Assembly (NCBI GenBank): GCA_002794775.1
Contig: NBAY01000119.1
Span: forward strand, 17,162-81,161
DNA: 64,000 nt
Direction: 5' to 3'
From: Porodaedalea pini
Lineage: Eukaryota > Basidiomycota > Agaricomycetes > Hymenochaetales > Hymenochaetaceae
The notes below the pieces were generated by a model. That model ran no database searches. It was not told the origin of the DNA and worked only from the letters and a program-made list of their open reading frames with translations. Positions 34,199 through 44,879 of this stretch are shown here, piece by piece. The position numbers were made by a program, and so were the translations under genes. The number at the start of each line of letters is the position of its first letter. Position 1 is the first letter of the stretch.

Positions 34199-34750
34199 AT
34201 GCGCTCAGACCGAACCAGCACCGAGTCTTTCTATGACAACCGAATCCTGTGCCCGGATGACATACGAGGGGTCCACAACTGGTCAATATCATTCACGCTC
34301 GCCGTCGCACGCCATCACTCACGTCAGGCCACTCTCGAGGATGTCCTACGCCACTCCGGATCTCACCAGCGCTTCTGGCGCTTGATCGCCGAGCCCGGCA
34401 TGAAGGTGCACGAGTTCTTCCTGCGCCTGTACATGGCGATCGACGTCCAGTTCCGACCCCGACCGACCCTGATCAATAACCACACCAAGTATGTCGTCAA
34501 TCAAGGGCTGGAACTCCCAGTCAACCAGTGTCTACGTTCAGTGGTGACACACGACCTGATCCGGATCGCGATTATCCTGTGGCACCTGGACCTACAGACG
34601 AGCATACACCACCCAGCCCTGTCAGTCCAACTTGAGAACCTCCGTGACACGGTCGCGCAACAATTAGCGCACATCACGAAACTCCAGGGTGCGATTTCGG
34701 CATTGATCGGTGAACCGTCAACCTCTTCATCTTCTTCTTCGCACCACTAA
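34199..34750 (+). CDS. Element 2 accessory ORF B, unknown function
   Basis: 183 codons from ATG 34199, ending about 100 bp before the 3' LTR. It is His/Arg/Leu-rich, with no recognised domain and a terminal Ser run followed by HH. It is intact. Sharing an element position with ORF A suggests that both belong to the element rather than to the host, but nothing in the sequence shows what they do. Confidence 0.5.
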   Translation: MRSDRTSTESFYDNRILCPDDIRGVHNWSISFTLAVARHHSRQATLEDVLRHSGSHQRFWRLIAEPGMKVHEFFLRLYMAIDVQFRPRPTLINNHTKYVVNQGLELPVNQCLRSVVTHDLIRIAIILWHLDLQTSIHHPALSVQLENLRDTVAQQLAHITKLQGAISALIGEPSTSSSSSSHH

Positions 34751-34855
34751 ATACCACAGAACGCACCAAACCTTGCCCATTACACATTCTTTAATTTCCA
34801 ATTCAACCCCTTCTCATGTACACCGCAAACACCTTTTTTCTGGCCCCCCAGGAGA

Positions 34856-35695
34856 TGTAGCGATTAACTATCACCTACGCGCCGGCTGAGTCTTTCTGCC
34901 CTCACTTACACTACTCCTTTGACTCCCTTTACCAGCCGCCGAACATTACCATTTATTCATTCGTAATCGGCGGCCTACTCTTTATTATTAATTCTTGGTA
35001 TGGACACGATCGGATGGACGGATGTCGTACGAACTCGATCAGCACATGGACGACCGACTCTCGTGGGCACAGGTGGAAGGACTTAGGGGAGTAGGACAAG
35101 GACGTGGGATACAGTTGTGCAGTGGTGGGAGACAAGAGAGCAGGTTGGGCACTACAATATCACTCCACGATGATCGGCTGCGTGATGTGTGCAGGCCGAT
35201 CGCTGACTCACCTTCACATCTGTTCACACAGACTCGGCCGAGTCCTGCACCGCTTTCTCTGCTTCAGTTTAGTATAAATTCGCGGTAGTTTGTACACACA
35301 CAGACACGGAGACACGGAGACAGACACACACAGTACAGAAGACAGACAGTCCCCTCTCCACCTCTAGACCGCAATCTACTACATGCATTACTATGCACTA
35401 CTTGCCCGACTCTCGTTCTGAAAACAGTATACACCGACTCTGTCGCCGACTCTCAGAACTCCGTCACCCAATCACCGAACACCCTCGGCCGCTGCCTCAA
35501 GTGCCGATTTTACCCACCCGAGTCTTGGTCTAACCGGAATCCCGCAGGTATCCGTATCGCCAAGTCTTCATATCTCGAACCTCGCTCTACTTAGGTTGTC
35601 CCTCTCGGTATACCGAGTCACCGCAGTCCCCCTTGGGTCAAACACGAGCGCTAGCCCGGATCGCCCTTCAGATTGGAAGAGTCTGCACCCCTACA
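34856..35695 (+). repeat. Element 2 3' LTR
   Basis: 840 bp, collinear with 21039-21878 (constant offset 13,817) and with nine transition differences. TATA-like motif at 35273-35279. Confidence 0.93.
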
Positions 35696-35828
35696 ACAGT
35701 GCAGGCAATTTTTTGACAACTGTCTGAGTCAAGCAAATTTGGATGAGTTTGAGGGTTTCAGCACAACAGTCAAACAGAACAAGAGGAGACATTCACTCTA
35801 GTTCATCCCTCACAACATCAACAGTATA

Positions 35829-35987
35829 GTATATAGACCATTCTCCAACAAGTTTCATGTCATTAGCTTCAAAATTGAGCTCAGGAAAAATCTGGGAAGG
35901 AGTTTTTCTAGAAAAACACCCATTCTCACTACTGCAGCCTCAATATTCCACCTTCTGTCTACTAAGCTCACAAACATTTAGAAGCTG
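35829..35987 (-). repeat. inverted repeat arm, right of element 2
   Basis: Inverted partner of 20860-21013. Confidence 0.75.
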
Positions 35988-36050
35988 TTGAAAAATAAAT
36001 TTGGCAACATTTTTGAAATGATTCTGTGAAGAATTGACAGAGATATAGAT

Positions 36051-36905
36051 TTACAGCCTTTTTCATAAGTCCTGCGACACGTGCATGTCACGTGAAGTGA
36101 GCCGCGTCAGAGCCAAAGTGTCGAAAAATTAGAATGAATGTCTATTTTCTCTGTGAATTCTACACAGTACCTGCTCATTAAGTACTCAAAAAAAAGGCAC
36201 GGTTCCCAGGAGAAGAAATATGTAAAATATGGAGCAATAAAATGACTGTGTAGGCAGGTGGAGATCAAACAAGTGCAGCTGGTCTGTTCTCTCACCCATT
36301 TCCACTGAGATTCAAAAATTATGGCTCCCCTACATCTACCTATAAAATTCTTTCCTGTGTCTGTAAATTAAGTATATGACTATACCAACATCTCCTGCAA
36401 GTTTGAAGCCAATCCATTTAGTATTCATGGTGCAGCAGCAAGATTTGTGTTCTACTCTGCAAGACCTGTTGTGAGAAAAGGAGGGTGGAAAGAGCTTGAA
36501 GTGGAACACAAATCTTGCTGCTGCACCATGAATACTAAATGGATTGGCTTCAAACTTGCAGGAGATGTTGGTATAGTCATATACTTAATTTACAGACACA
36601 GGAAAGAATTTTATAGGTAGATGTAGGGGAGCCATAATTTTTGAATCTCAGTGGAAATGGGTGAGAGAACAGACCAGCTGCACTTGTTTGATCTCCACCT
36701 GCCTACACAGTCATTTTATTGCTCCATATTTTACATATTTCTTCTCCTGGGAACCGTGCCTTTTTTTTGAGTACTTAATGAGCAGGTACTGTGTAGAATT
36801 CACAGAGAAAATAGACATTCATTCTAATTTTTCGACACTTTGGCTCTGACGTGGCTCACTTCACGTGACATGCACGTGTCACAGGACTTATGAAAAAGGC
36901 TGTAA
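36051..36905. repeat. 401-bp-arm palindrome (foldback)
   Basis: Arms 36051-36451 and 36505-36905 are inverted copies of equal length around a 53-bp loop. Two differences noted, near 36075/36881 and 36098/36858, are both CG versus TG/CA. The arms encode the same 62-codon ORF on opposite strands (36107-36295 and 36661-36849), which is a consequence of the symmetry and not evidence of a gene. Confidence 0.93.
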
Positions 36906-37003
36906 CAGGACTTATGAAAAAGGCTGTAACAGGTTTTTGAGGTGCTGAAATGCTCAAATTTTGTGATCTTCACATATGCATGTCTCAAGACTTATGAAAA
37001 ACA
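36884..37003 (+). repeat. short direct repeats after the palindrome
   Basis: GACTTATGAAAAAGGCTGTA occurs twice about 26 bp apart (36885-36904 and 36911-36930), with a third degraded copy near 36980-37003. Confidence 0.8.
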
Positions 37004-37368
37004 CTGTAACCTGCAGATAGTTCATGGGACCCAGTATAGGTCCAAGAAGCCAATCTAGTACCTGCACCTGTGTCAAGCCATGGCAGAATCTAATGAATTC
37101 CACAATCAATTTTTTATTCTACAAAATTCCATAGAATCTATGAGGTGTATCATTTTTCTATCTATATTCTAAATTTCAAGCTGCCAATTCTGTTCAATTC
37201 CAAATGTTCGGCTTGCTGATTCCAGAAAATTCCAACAGAGCTCCAGAATTCACCTCAATTCCATCCAATTCTGAACAAGCTTGCTGAGTCCGAGCACATT
37301 CTAATATCATTCCAGAATATTCTACCAGTATTATTGCATTCTAAGCCAATTCTATCTTTTTCCGCTTG

Positions 37369-37387
37369 GGAGGGTTTTCCTGATGAT
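37369..37387 (-). repeat. right terminal inverted sequence
   Basis: Exact inverted copy of 11409-11427. Confidence 0.6.
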
Positions 37388-37922
37388 GGAGCAGCACTCG
37401 TAACTACCTTATCAAAGCTTTCTGCCAGCGAGTGGCTGTGTTCTATTTTCACAACACTTGCATCTCTTGATCGCAACTGCATCTTTGACAGAACCATCCG
37501 AAACACTTTAATGCACATGCATATTTGTAATGAGCGCTGCTCAAGATTATCCGCCTTGTGCTCGTCTAAACATCGTAAGCTGAGCTAACTCAGTAACTGC
37601 ATTGCAGCTTTTCTCGTTCCTGACCTGGAAAGTCATATCGTAAGGCAGACCTTGCCTGTTCGTCGTCGTTTGGCGCCAGATGGGGTCTAAACGCCTGCAC
37701 GCGCGCGATACTGACACAGTCCTATCATATTTGTGCTCCAAGTCTTATGGGGTGCAGAGTTCCCATCATTCAAAATGTCCGGCTCCGCGCCTCGTGAGGG
37801 TCTATATCACATATATCTTATTCGCAAGGTTAAGAGCCACTGCGAGTGGCTGCGAGTGCCCCTGCTCAAACAACGCAATAACTGGCGCTGCTTTCCAAGT
37901 CATCTTTTGACATCTGTTAGTC
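37388..37922. other. intergenic, right flank of transposon block
   Basis: A minus-strand ORF (37518-37255) crosses the transposon end, and its part outside the element has coding-like character (for example SRDASVVKIEHSHSLAESF). It may be a host exon cut by the insertion, but I cannot identify it. Confidence 0.35.
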
Positions 37923-39322
37923 ATGACTCTCGGAGTCAGCGAAGCTACCTTAATTGCCGTCCTACTAGAAGCAGTCCTATTTGGTGCGTCTTCACACTGG
38001 CCACAATCACGCTGTCGTCCGACTTCTGTATGTATTCATACTGAAATCGAGTCTAGGAGCGTTCACGATTCTTTATGCGATCACCCTGTACATCATTGTG
38101 CCGAAGATGGGGAGGCGGCTTAATCAAATCATGCTAACCGTATCTTCAGCGATGTATGCACTGGCACTTTCGGTACGTATTTTTGTCTAGAAGAGATAAT
38201 AACAATCGTACCTGACAATTCGACGATGTCCTAGCACTTGGCCATAGATATCCAACGGATAGTAAATGCCTTTATTAAATTTACGGACAAGCCCGGTGGA
38301 TCGGACGCATATTTAAGCAAGCCGTCAGATCCACTGTACGTAGCTCAGATATCGGTATACACTGTGCAGACGATTCTTGGAGATGCATTCATGGTATGGA
38401 TATATCCGTTTCTCGTTGTGGAATATGCATTGAGTGTTCATAACAAAAACAAGATCTACCGCCTGTATATTGTATGGGCGAGGGATAAGCTGATTGCTGC
38501 GCCGGCTGTTCTTTGTTTCCTTGGGAGTCTCGGTGAGTTATGTGTTAGACTGGCGTTGCATGTTATTGACCTGCTATAGCTGCTGGAATTGGGGGACCGC
38601 TTGCGGTCTCTCGAGCTTCACCTTCTGACCTAATATATGTAGCGAAAGTGAAGCACTGGGGGACGGCATTTTATGCCATAACTCTGGCTACGAATTCTAC
38701 ATGTACAGGCACCGCTTTTTTTGGTATCATTCAATTTAGAGTCGCATTGAGAGATTTGCACAGTTCTAATTGCGCTCCGTATCTGGTGGATTGGACGTCG
38801 TTCCTCCATAATCTACAAGTCGAGGAGTTTATCGCCGGTTCTAATCATCATAATCGAGTCTGGCGCCGTCTATTCCGCGACACTCGTCGCACTTATTGTG
38901 ACATACACGATAAATGATTGGTCGCATTATTTCTTCCTCGATGCGGTAAGTTTCTTCGAAACCGTGCCCGTCACGTACTAAATACTGAAGGAAAACATGT
39001 AGATTTGCCCGGTCATTGTTAGTACTTCGCTTTCGACCTACCCTGTGACGATGGTCTAATAAGCTGTCTACAGGGTCTAGTATTTACAGTCATCATTGTA
39101 CGCATAGGCCTCGGTGTATCTACTGAGGCGACATCATCGGGTTCCCACAGTCATGTTCACCGCATGATGAATCCGCGTACCCATCCCATTGCAGTGCAAA
39201 TGACGCACACAAGGACCACACGCAATGATGTTGGAGAGCCACTTGACTTATCACAAACTGGTTCACTCGGCGATGGATCGATCAGTCAGGACATCAAGAT
39301 CTCCACAAGCCGTGAAGGGTGA
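37923..39322 (+). CDS. seven-TM membrane protein of an Agaricomycete family, unknown function
   Basis: Exons 37923-37983, 38057-38172, 38235-38393, 38454-38532, 38580-38723, 38764-38945, 39003-39017 and 39074-39322 give 334 aa. About seven hydrophobic segments: residues 5-25 (ATLIAVLLEAVLF), then ILYAITLYIIV, VYTVQTILGDAFM, the exon-4 segment, a helix before the short intron, ATLVALIVTYTI and GLVFTVIIVRIGL. A hydrophilic Ser/Thr-rich cytopl tail of about 70 residues follows. I recall this arrangement, including ATNSTCT and a YRLYIVW-like motif, from expanded basidiomycete protein families without assigned function. Oddities: a 40-bp intron (38724-38763) and a 15-nt exon (39003-39017). All junctions keep frame. 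The start could lie further upstream. Confidence 0.8.
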
Positions 39323-40076
39323 GACAAATCGTCTGACTCTTAGCCTCCATATGGCCTATTTCGACTTTCCTGAAAGCCTGTGGTCATATGAATTTTTGTA
39401 TCTTTTTGTGAATCCGATATGGTTTCAAGTGGAAAAACTGCATGGAATCAAGGATAGTACATGTACACGAATTATATGCATCGGTCGCTCCAGTCACGTG
39501 TGCTCCGGTAGCCGAGCAGCTTGTCAATGTAATCGTTACTTAACATCATCCACCACCAGCGCTGGCGGCACAGTAAGTGGCCAATGCGAGCTGATGTCTA
39601 ACATACGCAGCGTTTAATCGAATGCAGACTACAAGTGGCTGGCGGCTTTCTCTTCAAGCGGCGAGCCTTCATGTTTAGCAAGCGATCTATAGAGATTTGT
39701 TCTTGGTCGGCGTTCAGCTTTGCGATCGGAGGGGCTTCAGCGAGTCTGTCTAGCATGCATTCAATTTTTTCAGTTACGGCGCGGTGGGCGCGCGATGGTC
39801 TATACATATGCCGATTTTCGTTGGCCGATACAGGCATCTAGCAAGACCTTCTAAGTTCTATGATCTGATCTCGCCGGTTTCTTGCTCTAATGCCGCTTTC
39901 AAACCTGTCTCCGAGGTCATTAAACTTCCCGCACTTTGTCCCCTGCATCAGTAGCTTAAATTAGCTGCACCGAAAGGAAGTCCCGTGTATATGTTTGTGC
40001 CCATATCTTCACACCCATCTCCTCCCCACCGTTGCACCTCCCTTACACATCTAGTAGACACTGGCACGCCTTAGCA
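39323..40076. other. intergenic, nothing recognised
   Basis: About 750 bp between two plus-strand genes. Small ORFs only. Confidence 0.5.
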
Positions 40077-42209
40077 ATGCCAACTTTGGTCGAAAAGGAA
40101 TCTCTGGAGTCGGCTTCGTCCTTCAAAGAGGAGAATGGCGTTTCTTTACGTCTCAGCCCAGGTGAAGAAGGGAGAATAGTGCGAAAGCTCGACTACTCTT
40201 TGATTCCGCTTATGACCTTGTTCTACCTCCTGTCCTTTCTGGTACGCTTGGTTCACATATCTCGCTGTATGATATCTTAATACACTTTTCTTCATAGGAT
40301 CGATCCAATATCGGTATTGCCGTCTAGTCCTATTTCCATATGATTTGAAACGATTGTGTATTACTCCAGGGAATGCACGAGTTGCGGGACTGCAGGCAGA
40401 TTTGCGGCTTACAGACCACCAGTATCAAATCTGTGTCACCGTGCTCTACGTGTACGCAAAAATTCCGTTCTGTTCGCTCTTAATTCACAATGGCCTTTTA
40501 CAGAACTTATGTTATTACTGAGCTCCCCGCAAACCTCCTGCTCCGAAGAATCGGTCCCAATATCTTAATGCCGACGGTCCTTGTGATTTGGGGTATGATA
40601 TGCGCTCTGCAAGGTAGAATCACTTATCTCTTCCGGGTGGAGCCTTCCGCATTCCGAACTTTCTTTCCTGAACAAACTATACAGGAACCGTGACATCATA
40701 TGCAGGACTGGTAACCGTGCGCGCCTTTCTAGGTTTTGTCGAAGGACCAATGTTCCCTGGAATTGTGCTGTATCTTTCGGGTTTCTACACCCGCAAAGAA
40801 TTATCAATGCGGTGAGAAGACCGCTAGTTATTAAATGAATATTCTGCTGAACATGAGTTCTTCAGGATCGCTTTATTTTTTTCTGCTGCCTCCCTGTCGG
40901 GCGCGTTTTCAGGCCTACTTGCTGCGGCTATTGAGAACATGGACGGTATCAACGGTCGGCCTGGTTGGGCGTGGATATTCATTATAGTTTGTCCTTTCTT
41001 CAGTCATTTCCTTCATGACGTTACTAGCATTATCTAGGAGGGCGTCTTCACTGTCATCGTCGGCCTTGTATCCTTCTTCATTGTACCGTCGTCATTGCAG
41101 TCCGTCAAATTCCTTACAGAAACCGAGAAAGAGTATGTACCTTATTAATAGTCTACTCGTGTCGTTAGGAAGAGACTAATATTTGATTCAGCTTTATCTA
41201 CAACAGGCTTTTGCGCGATCGTCCTACTACAAAGTCTGACGGCCGTTTCTCGTTGCGAGAAGTCATGCGCTCCATCATGTCCCCGCATGTGGCGCTTACC
41301 ATCATCAATATGTTCTTCGGTGGTACGACACTGTTCGGCTTGGCAAATTTTCTCCCATCAATCGTCAGTCGCCTTGGCTTTAGCGCCACGCATACGCAAC
41401 TTATCAGCGTGGGGCCGTTTGCATGCGCCTTTTTTTGTGAGTTCCAAACTCGCACAGTAACTTCGGGTATAGACTCAGAATGTCGACAACCTTTTTTAGT
41501 TGCATTATTGGTGGCTTATTTCTCTGACCGCTATCAGCAGCGCGCACTGCTTGCCAGCATTTGCGCAGCCATAGCAGCCGTCGGCTTTATTGTCTTCTTG
41601 AGTATGTTCCAAAGCACAATGATATGGATAAATAAACTCTAATCAAAACTTCAAGCTTCAACGTCCAAGAGCGTAGCTTATGGATCCCTTTTCCTTTCTG
41701 TATCAGGAACATTTGCGCTTCCGCCAGTCGTCTCCGCGTGGATGGCAAACAACTCGGAGCCGCATTATCGGAGGGCAACAAGTGTAGCACTGGGATTTAT
41801 TTCCACCAGCTTGGTGAGTGCTTCCCCCACCTTCTTCCGAAAGTTTACTCACTCTTTACTTTAGGGGGGTATCCTGAGCACATGGAGCTATCCGACCTCT
41901 GAAGGTCCGCGCTACGTGCGAGGAACAATAATAAACATCACGTTGTGAGTAGGCAAGAAATTTTGAGTTTGGATTACTTATTCAAATTCTCTCGCCCTTT
42001 CTCCATTTTCCTCCCGCAGCTCAATCCTGATGATTGTTGCTTCGATCATCAATGTGATTTACCTCTCTTGGGCGACTCGTAGGAAACAGCGTAACCGTGC
42101 TGTGATTCTTGGCCCGTATCGCTCAGAAGATGGAGCGCCGGATGACGGTGGAGAGAGAGCCTGGGCAGAGCTTGGAGACAAGCATCCAGACTTCCAGTAT
42201 ACTATCTGA
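40077..42209 (+). CDS. MFS transporter, allantoate-permease-like (DAL5/anion:cation symporter type)
   Basis: Exons 40077-40241, 40298-40313, 40370-40451, 40504-40613, 40685-40811, 40866-40986, 41038-41132, 41192-41436, 41500-41601, 41656-41813, 41865-41944 and 42020-42209 give 496 aa. The plasma-membrane permease family is recognised from SFLDRSNIGNARVAGL (TM1 and following loop), YVITELPANLLLRRIGP, GFVEGPMFPGIVLYLSGFYTRKE, a central loop EKDFIYNRLLRDRP, and the C-terminal HPDFQYTI. The length and twelve hydrophobic segments match the family. All introns are GT-AG (51-75 bp) and all junctions keep the frame. The substrate is probably a small organic anion or vitamin-like nitrogen compound; this cannot be narrowed from sequence. 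Confidence 0.92.
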
Positions 42210-43209
42210 TTAGAGACACTGGTGCTTTCAATGATAAATTCTTCTATCGACTTTCCGGGAAGTGGCTAAATGTTGTCTGCGTGACTGGAGTGGTCCGATA
42301 ATCATTTCTTTCGTTGGCATCATGGTATGTACATCATCCCGACACTAGCAGGTCGATATTGTCTTCGTTAACTGAGTGAAGAGCATTCGAGAGAGCCGAT
42401 AAATTTGCAGCGAACGAACCGTCTGGTGCGACATCATCTCAAACCCAAACTTACAACAAATTTTACTTCACTACGAGCATGAATAGGAAATTTCAGTCCA
42501 ACCTTTCACGGGTACGTACAGACAAATACAAAAACTGGCATAGTCGATCTTTGAAGGAGATGTCGCCCGACCATCGTCAACGAAGACCCGACACAAAACA
42601 GAGACGACAGTGCTGACGTGAGCAACAAATATCAATCATGCGCGAATGTCGACCAGACCAGTATTTTGGAACACTGCCGACTGTGCAGTTGAAAGTCCAC
42701 ATATCCGGTCGACCATGCTCAAGAATTTTAACTTACAGTCGAGTGATCAATGAGTGGTGTTGTCAAAAGAGTGTACATTGTGCCGTTGTCCTTTGCTGAA
42801 GTTCGACACGGCTTCCGGAAGCACCCAGCCATCCGGACGCATGTATGAGCATCGGCGAAAGCGCTACGTCGTCGAGAGGATATGCGCAATAACCGAGAAA
42901 GTGAAATAAGGGCCAGATAATTGCATAGTACGATGTTTGGCGAGCATGACTGGCTTGGTTGGTAGAAAAGGTATCTACTAAGGCCATGACTTGAAAATTT
43001 CTTCACGTTATTGGTGTATACTCCGCAGAACTGAAGCTAGAACTCTTCGGGCATAGCGATACACGGAATGCTAGATACGGTCAGAGGTCAGAGAAAAGCA
43101 CCATTGAAACACAGAAGTCCACTCACTAGACGGTGACGGAGATACACGGTTTGGTACAAAAAAATTCAAGTACAATCGCAGCGCAAACTATCCTATCACA
43201 ACCATGAGC
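42210..43209. other. intergenic between convergent genes
   Basis: 1 kb between the 3' ends of the MFS gene and VPS28. No gene recognised. Confidence 0.55.
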
Positions 43210-44249
43210 TTACGTCGTCCCACCCTTAGAGTCCGATTCCCCGCTCAGGCTCCGGAAGAACTCAGCGTAAGCATAGTCAACATCAAAAAGTAACTATCGG
43301 AAAAGAGTAGAATGGTAAGTAGCGAAGAATGCGTTTAACAAATGGAGAAGATCGTACCTGCCGAGTCTGCTCCTCTGTAATCTCTTCGGACGCTTTCATT
43401 CCATTCAACGTGATTAGCCTGGAAGTGAGAGATATGTCAGGGTTGGAGACGACGGGTGAGCACTACGTGCCTGAAGCAAGCAGAGACAGAAAAGATGCAC
43501 CAGAAAGGAAGAACGTACCAAGAAACCATCCGGCTGCGTCCCTCCCAATCCTTGCTCGCCTTGAAGCGAGCGTAATTCGTCATAAGCCCTTGCAAGATCG
43601 GATGCAGTTGGTCCTTCGCGCGCATACGCAACCTAAGCGCATCCATGAACGTGATGAAGCTCTGTGCTCGCCGATCAGGACAAAAGCAGAACAGACAAGA
43701 AAAGAAAAGAATAGACTAACTTGTGTGGTCTCTGCGACCCATTTGCCCGTCTCGGGGCCTGCGTCACTTGAATGTTCAACCGTCGCGGGAACGCCAACCT
43801 TGATACGGTGCAGTGCGGCAGGATGATCCATCTATGGCCGCATACGGAACAGAAGGACATCAAAATTGTGTTATTCTGATGAAGACAAATGATTAGACTC
43901 ACTCGGTATCGAGCCATGAATTCTTCTATCGATGGCACGTCGTCAGCCACGAGCTTGACCATTGTTTTGTATTGCGACAGCAGTCGAGTGCATGCCGGCG
44001 AGTATCTCTTGATCCCCAAAAAGAAAGAAAAGGACGTTTCACTCAGATGCTTCACGCCTTCAAACTAGAAACAGATAGAAAAACCCACTCCGCAGCAGGA
44101 ACGGCGTCGCGTACGTACGCCCGCTCCAAGTAATCGAGGGTGACGATGACACCAAAAAGGGTCGCAAGCAGGCTATATCGCTCGCGCTCTGCATTATTAG
44201 TATACAAACGGACCTCCTCGTCGAGCGACAATGGCGCTTGGGCAGACAT
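43210..44249 (-). CDS. VPS28: ESCRT-I subunit Vps28
   Basis: Component of ESCRT-I, which sorts ubiquitinated membrane proteins into multivesicular bodies together with Vps23 and Vps37. Exons on the minus strand: 44249-44089, 44005-43903, 43831-43721, 43661-43519, 43418-43358 and 43293-43210; 220 aa, normal for the family. The N-terminal domain carries LATLFGVIVTLDYLERAYVRD and CTRLLSQYKTMVKLV; the linker has MARYRMDHPAA; the C-terminal four-helix domain (about residues 125-205) carries FITFMDALRLRMRAKDQLHP and ends in DVDYAYAEFFRSL. Introns are 59-100 bp and all phases agree. A decayed full-length duplicate lies 32 kb upstream at 10290-11170. Confidence 0.96.
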
Positions 44250-44554
44250 CGCGAGAAGAAACGACGTTGGAGAGGAGAAGCAGTCAAACAGCAGATGCGA
44301 GCCTGAGGAGTCAGTAATAAGTATGGCACGTGGCAATCACATGACAGTCGCGTCTTCAATAAGGCGTCCCAGCTCTGTCCAACAAGCGCATCCAACATGG
44401 AAACTACCAGCGATGGATCCCTCCTATCTAACAATTCTTCCACAGACAAACCCCTACCAGGCCACACCGTACCTCCATCTCAATCATCACGCGATATCGA
44501 GCTGCAGCAAGTCGGTGGAGGTTCAAGCACTGTTGCCGAAGCCACACCTCCAAT

Positions 44555-44879
44555 GCTATCGCAAAAAGGAAGCCCGTTCCGCCAAAGCTTCCTTCTGAGC
44601 GCTACATCCGCCACATTCTCGTGCGCAAACCTTGGGGTGACGTGGCGACTTTCAGATCCTGCAAGGAGCTCCTTGACGCGACCGGGGACGCTTTGGAAGG
44701 TGAGACACATGTTTACGACCTTGATATTCCCTGCCTCATCCTTTCCCGCGTGTTGCGTAGCACTTATACGATTGCATAAGGAAGCAGGGATCCTGCACAG
44801 CTCCGTTGCAGCTCGACACAACATGGTGAATAAAGATGTGAGCGGTATGCTTGTTAATTGGGACATTCCTGGGCCATGA
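44555..44879 (+). pseudogene. FunK1-type protein kinase relic
   Basis: Two blocks separated by a GT-AG intron (44700-44760): LPSERYIRHILVRKPWGDV then FRSCKELLDATGDALE, continuing LIRLHKEAGILHSSVA, NMVNKD and GMLVNWDIPG. This is the spacing of the catalytic loop and following strand of FunK1 kinases, where LHRD, N and DWD are expected. Here HRD reads HSS and DWD reads NWD, so catalysis is lost. The N-lobe and C-terminus are missing. It lies about 300 bp upstream of VPS28, in the opposite orientation. Confidence 0.6.

Larger units (their letters stand above)
21039..35695 (+). mobile_element. Element 2: oversized Ty3/Gypsy element with accessory genes
   Basis: 14,657 bp with 840-bp LTRs that start TGTAG and end CTACA, and a 4-bp duplication ACAG (21035-21038 and 35696-35699). 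Order: gag-protease, a non-coding interruption, RT-RNase H-integrase, an antisense three-exon gene, two sense accessory ORFs, 3' LTR. Most of gag-pol lies in one frame broken only by TGA codons. The LTRs differ at nine positions, all transitions at CpG. At about 15 kb it is two to three times the size of a plain Gypsy element. Confidence 0.9.
11409..37387. mobile_element. nested composite transposon block with 19-bp terminal inverted sequence
   Basis: The ends share a perfect 19-bp inverted sequence (11409-11427 and 37369-37387), each followed internally by ATTCC-rich subterminal sequence. Subtracting the two LTR elements and their target duplications leaves a parent of about 5.1 kb. That parent contains prolyl-tRNA synthetase fragments, AT-rich sequence and a large foldback. 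No transposase was recognised and no flanking target duplication could be found. An alternative is two members of one repeat family lying in opposite orientation. Confidence 0.45.

Noticed and set aside
36107..36849. Two identical 62-codon ORFs on opposite strands
   Set aside because: They are mirror images produced by the palindrome; no start context, domain or other evidence supports a gene.
44060..44467. 135-codon minus-strand ORF overlapping VPS28 exon 1
   Set aside because: It is a shadow frame of VPS28 exon 1 and its 5' region.
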